Source: Metridium senile (taxonomy: Eukaryota; Cnidaria; Anthozoa; Actiniaria; Metridiidae). From it: a DNA stretch of 64,000 nt. Location of the stretch: the NCBI GenBank assembly GCA_949775045.1, contig OX459110.1, forward strand, positions 13,577,452 to 13,641,451, written 5' to 3'. The position numbers and the translations under genes are program-made. Under the pieces are notes generated by a model, which was given only the letters and a program-made list of their open reading frames with translations, made no database searches and was not told the origin of the DNA. Position 1 is the stretch's first letter; each line of letters opens with the position of its first letter. Positions 60,600-64,000 of this stretch are shown piece after piece.

Positions 60600-61482
60600 T
60601 ACTACTCTTGTTAGCCTTTCTCAGTGTGATATTGTATTGATAGCTGGTTAAGAAAACTACATGATAGTGATCTGTGTAGGATGTAGGATGGAAAGGCAAT
60701 CAGGGAACATGACTAGAAATAGGAACTTGATATCACGTAGAAAATATTGGACATATTTAATAGTAGAGAAACGAAACGTTTTATTAAGTAGTAAAGTGAA
60801 AAGATTTCTCGAAATGTTTTATCAAAGTGGCAAATAAAAGAGGTTTATCGAAACGTTTTATGAAAATGGGCAAAGAAAAGAGATTTCTCATTCGAAGATG
60901 AGTTTTATGAAAGTAGCATTGTAAATAGATCAAATAATAAATGGTGATTTAGTGATTTTTTTTTGTCGCGCGCATGATTGATGAAAATCACGTGGGATTC
61001 CTGTGTTAATGAAATTTAATGTTGGGCTTCCTGTGGTACCTTTTTTCACGTTGCGGTGGTGAGATGACGAATGGCAAAATTCAAAACCTTTTCTCGCGTA
61101 ATTTTACTCGGCATTTGTAATCTCTCTAGAGTCTAGTAATATGATATATGTTTATTACATCACACGGGGTGGACAGTTTGCAATCAAGGGCACAGGGAAT
61201 CCGCCAAGTCAGAAAACCCAAAGGAAACCCAACAATAAATAGTCAACACAGGAAACCCAAGTGGCTAGTAATTTCATTCGCGCGATTTAGTTCTCAATTT
61301 TAGACAATTATTAATTTAGTCAAGAACAAGACTGTTTATGTTAGTTATAGTTTATTTTTAGCAGGAATACCCATAAGATATCTTTCATTTCACTTATTCA
61401 AACTTATTCAAATTAGCATTTTATTAGGTCGTTTTTATATTCATAATTGTATTTTAGATTAATTTAATATATTCTAAATAGT
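60600..61482. other. Intergenic
   Basis: No gene. TTTTATGAAAGT/AAGAGATTTCTC-like short repeats at 60770-60910, and CAGGAAACCCAA-type motifs at 61023-61036 (minus) and 61210-61260. Confidence 0.4.
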
Positions 61483-61770
61483 AGAGTACAAACACTAAAA
61501 GTGTGCAACACAAATACCACTAAATAGTGCTAAATTATGCAAATTCTTTTGTTCTCTATTGTTTAATCAACACTATTTAGTGGTAAATAGTACAAAGTAT
61601 TGCACACTTAGTGTTTGTATTTTAGAGTGCAAACTATATACCAATGAAACAAGCAGTACTAATTAGTACTAAATAGTGCTAATTAAACAATAGAAAACAT
61701 TAGAATTAGCATAAAACATCACTATTTAGTACTAATTATGTTGCACGCTTTTAATGTTTGTACTCTAATT
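61483..61770. mobile_element. Nested palindromic MITEs (GAGTACAAACACTAAAAGTG)
   Basis: TAGAGTACAAACACTAAAAG, TGTGCAAC at the left; TTGCACGCTTTTAATGTTTG, TACTCTAA at the right end, with an additional inverse end near 61600-61626. ACTAAATAGTGCTAA cores occur in both halves, so two copies appear joined or one is nested. Confidence 0.7.
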
Positions 61771-61936
61771 TTATAGATTTTAGCCTTTTTTTAGTCCATT
61801 ATTTAATATGTACATATTGTAATTATATAGCTATATTTAGTGTTAACGTTTATTTTATATCATATGTACTGCGCATTAGATCATATACATATGTATTTTT
61901 GGCATTACAAGTATCAAAATTATTATTATCATCATT

Positions 61937-62680
61937 TGGTGCACTAAGAATGGTCTTACATGCAATCCTAGTAAGACTGAAGTACTACATTTTCAGTCAA
62001 GACACGTTTCTAGCCAATGTGCAGGACCCTGCGGAATCAATGTTGATGACTCTTTTATTTTGTCTTCACCTAGTGCCCGCAACCTTGGCGTCACTATGGA
62101 TAGCTGCTTGACAATGTCAGAACACATTAACACTGTTTGCAAATCTGCATGGTACTCGTTGCGTAAGATAGGGAAAATTCGCAAATATCTTAACAACAAT
62201 GATTGCGAAAAACTTGTTCACGCTTTCATCACATCAAAGTTGGACAGCTGTAATAGTGTACTTTATGGTCTTCCCGCTACACAACTTGATAAACTACAAC
62301 GCATCCAGAATGCAGCAGCAAGACTCGTTAGTAGAAGTAACAAATATGAACATATAACACCAATTCTTCGCAACCTTCATTGGCTTAATGTTAGAAATAG
62401 AATAAATTTTAAGATTTTGTTAATTACTTTTAAAGCTCTCCATGGCCAGGCGCCTATCTATGTAAATGATATTATTAATGTATATACACCAACACGCACA
62501 TTAAGGTCAGCTGGACGAAACCTATTACAAATTCCAAAAACCAATACAAAAACATACGGGGATAGAGCATTTTCCGTGGCATCTGCCCGATTATGGAACT
62601 CTTTACCAGATGACATTAGAATAATTGACTCTCTTAATATTTTTAAATCTAAACTAAAAACATTTCTTTTTAATCTTTGA
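61937..62680 (+). mobile_element. LINE (CR1/L2/jockey-like) ORF2 C-terminal half
   Basis: The frame is open from WCTKNGLTCNPSKTEVLHFQ (61937) to TGA at 62678-62680. It contains NLGVTMDSCLTMSEHI, SKLDSCNSVLYGLP, LDKLQRIQNAAARLV, LRNLHWLNVRNRINFKILL, TFKALHGQAPIYV, SAGRNLLQIPKT, GDRAFSVASARLWNSLP and FKSKLKTFLF-stop, the thumb and C-terminal tail characteristic of these LINEs. The finger/palm with FADD is missing: 5'-truncated insertion. No in-frame stop interrupts ~248 codons, so the insertion is fairly young. Upstream, 61758-61930 does not read as reverse transcriptase. Confidence 0.9.
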
Positions 62681-62900
62681 TTTTAGATCTAGTCCGTTAG
62701 TAGTGTTTATTTTATTCTTCCCATAACTATATTATATTATTATATTTTTATTGTCTATATACTAACATTTTTATTCTAGTGCATATATATTTATTTTATG
62801 ATTCATTAGTTAATTTACGTTATTTTTTAGATTGTAAAAGCATTGAGACTTTGTGGAATGCTTCTAATAAAGTTTTATTATTATTATTATTATTATTGGA
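62681..62900 (+). mobile_element. LINE 3' UTR and (TTA)n tail
   Basis: Ends ATTGTAAAAGCATTGAGACT, TTGTGGAATGCTTCTAATAA, then AGTTTTATTATTATTATTAT. The tail form matches the LINE 3' end in NIPSNAP intron 1 (6060-6242). Confidence 0.75.
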
Positions 62901-63039
62901 AATAAAACACTCTTTGATCCAGAAACCATCATTATTTGCCGATAGAAATTCAAAACTCATTTAGTGTAAGACAGTGTCTTGTGTTGCGAAAGCCTCACTA
63001 AAGCGTGGTTTTCAATAGCGACGCAACGCAAGCGCAAAC

Positions 63040-63150
63040 TCTATCTAGGTTAGCTCTTGTGGTTATTATAGGTAGCCTGTACCTAAAAATATGTAAAATC
63101 TATATCCATACGTACCGTGATATGTTATAACTCAAGGTAATAAATAAAAA
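63040..63150. repeat. Dispersed repeat TTAGCTCTTGTGGTTAT, copy 2
   Basis: Matches 35740-35840 over about 70 bp (AGGTTAGCTCTTGTGGTTAT, AGGTAGCCTGTACCTA). Confidence 0.6.
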
Positions 63151-63286
63151 TTAGTTGAATTGATTATTTAAGCTTTAAGATTTTGTTCTTGGTTTTAATT
63201 TCTCACTCTTCAACAAAAGTATAAATCAGGTGATTTCGCGCGCGCACTTCCGGCCTGATCAGAAGCATTTTTGTCGCATCGCCAAC

Positions 63287-63545
63287 AGTTCCAAGATGGC
63301 GTCGTTCGAGAGCGCTTTTTCCCGTGTTAACTCTGTATATATACGTCCTTTACATAACTTTACAAAAACAATTCTATATAACTTGGACAACAAAAGCCAA
63401 AAAGGAACAAAAAATAAACGCAAATGCCTAAAAGTAACCGCGGAAATCGTTGCTGTCTGGAGGCGCCATTTTGGAACTATTCGTTTTGACAAACAATCCT
63501 TTGCGCGCTTCGAAGCGAGATCACGTGGAACCCATGTGTTATAAA
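63287..63545 (+). other. CpG-richer segment with a small frame and CGCC hairpin
   Basis: GTTCCAAGATGGCG at 63289 and its near inverse CGCCATTTTGGAAC at 63464-63477 form an inverted pair ~175 bp apart. From ATG 63295 (context AAGATGGCG, as in many YY1-type start sites) 82 codons are open, basic and without a recognised domain. It could be a MITE, a promoter/first exon, or chance. Confidence 0.3.
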
Positions 63546-63633
63546 TAAATTGCATGTTCATTATTTTCAGTGTAACATCCCGAGTAATAATCTAACTATA
63601 ATACAATAATTCTTAGAATGTTAATGACGTTGT

Positions 63634-63861
63634 TTAAACAAATGTACTCAGTTTCCATGGTAATGATGCAGATTTTGGCAACATATTATTGTTCCCGGTA
63701 TCATACGCGCCGTTGGTGTAAGACGTAGAACTGATACTCCTAGCAGGACTATGTACATTGGAAGTACCGACTGTGCTTCCTGGGATACTATGCGATCCAA
63801 CGCGACCTTTTCTAACTTGCACAAAACTCAAATCTTTTCCCATATCCCTCTCGACCGGCGA
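63634..63861 (-). CDS. Possible 3' terminal exon of a minus-strand gene
   Basis: From an acceptor-like TTCCTCTCCTCAG at 63862-63874 the frame SPVERDMGKDLSFVQVRKGR, VGSHSIPGSTVGTSNVHSPA, RSISSTSYTNGAYD reads to TAA at 63634. It is Ser/Thr/Gly-rich and disordered-looking, as in cytoplasmic tails, with no domain. In-frame stop (TGA) lies upstream near 63905, which is why an exon boundary is proposed. The rest of the gene would lie beyond the window. Confidence 0.3.
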   Translation of the reverse strand, partial: SPVERDMGKDLSFVQVRKGRVGSHSIPGSTVGTSNVHSPARSISSTSYTNGAYDTGNNNMLPKSASLPWKLSTFV

Positions 63862-64000
63862 CTGAGGAGAGGAATCTGGTAAACCGTACCATGAATGAGA
63901 GTCACGTCAGCTTCTATTGAGAGCCCTTGGTTAGTCGAGCCAGCGGTATTGACATCAAGTGTTTTTACGGCAAGAGGTTCTGAAGTTGAGCGGTTTGTAT

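Overview
This is a eukaryotic, AT-rich, very repeat-rich window. Spliced genes with canonical GT/AG junctions, intronless class A GPCR genes, LINE 3' ends with ATT tails, a Penelope-like remnant and dozens of palindromic MITEs fit an invertebrate genome. The combination looks most like an anthozoan cnidarian (sea anemone or coral). That assignment is inferred from style, not from a species-diagnostic marker.

Few genes are real. (1) On the + strand, a complete seven-exon NIPSNAP-family gene can be assembled by eye from 4352 to 21139. All junctions are in phase and give 239 residues, close to the human NIPSNAP3 length. (2) An intronless rhodopsin-class GPCR lies on the - strand at 22965-23885. 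(3) A second, unrelated rhodopsin-class GPCR, of peptide-receptor character, lies on the - strand at 29401-30417. (4) A possible 3' terminal exon of a - strand gene lies at the right edge (63634-63861). Transposon-derived coding remnants are: a CxC5/KDZ-like cysteine-cluster gene (12946-13593, -), LINE ORF2 ends (22501-22752, - and 61937-62680, +), a DDE_4/HTH_Tnp_4-type transposase relic (39514-40145, +), a Penelope-like GIY-YIG tail with an adjoining hammerhead-like motif (59940-60195, -), and an unidentified cysteine-rich relic (about 18660-19040, -).

Layout: 1-2690, an inverted-repeat element cut by the window edge. 2691-4351, upstream flank of NIPSNAP with a hairpin. 4352-21139, NIPSNAP; its intron 2 holds an ~8 kb TA-flanked element (7174-15126) whose two arms are inverted 8-bp satellite arrays and whose interior holds the CxC5-like gene broken by a second ~3 kb foldback. 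21.1-30.5 kb, the two GPCRs among MITEs and satellites. 30.5-61.8 kb, almost wall-to-wall tandem arrays (unit lengths 4, 5, 7, ~17, ~57, ~70, ~87-98, 93, ~113, ~134, ~150, ~165, ~185-195 bp) and palindromic MITEs with no convincing host gene. 61.9-62.9 kb, a LINE end. 63.2-64 kb, a CpG-richer segment that may enter another gene.

Most long open frames in the window come from tandem repeats. When the unit length is not a multiple of three (8, 7 or 4 bp), the array stays open in several frames on both strands, so those frames are not annotated as genes.
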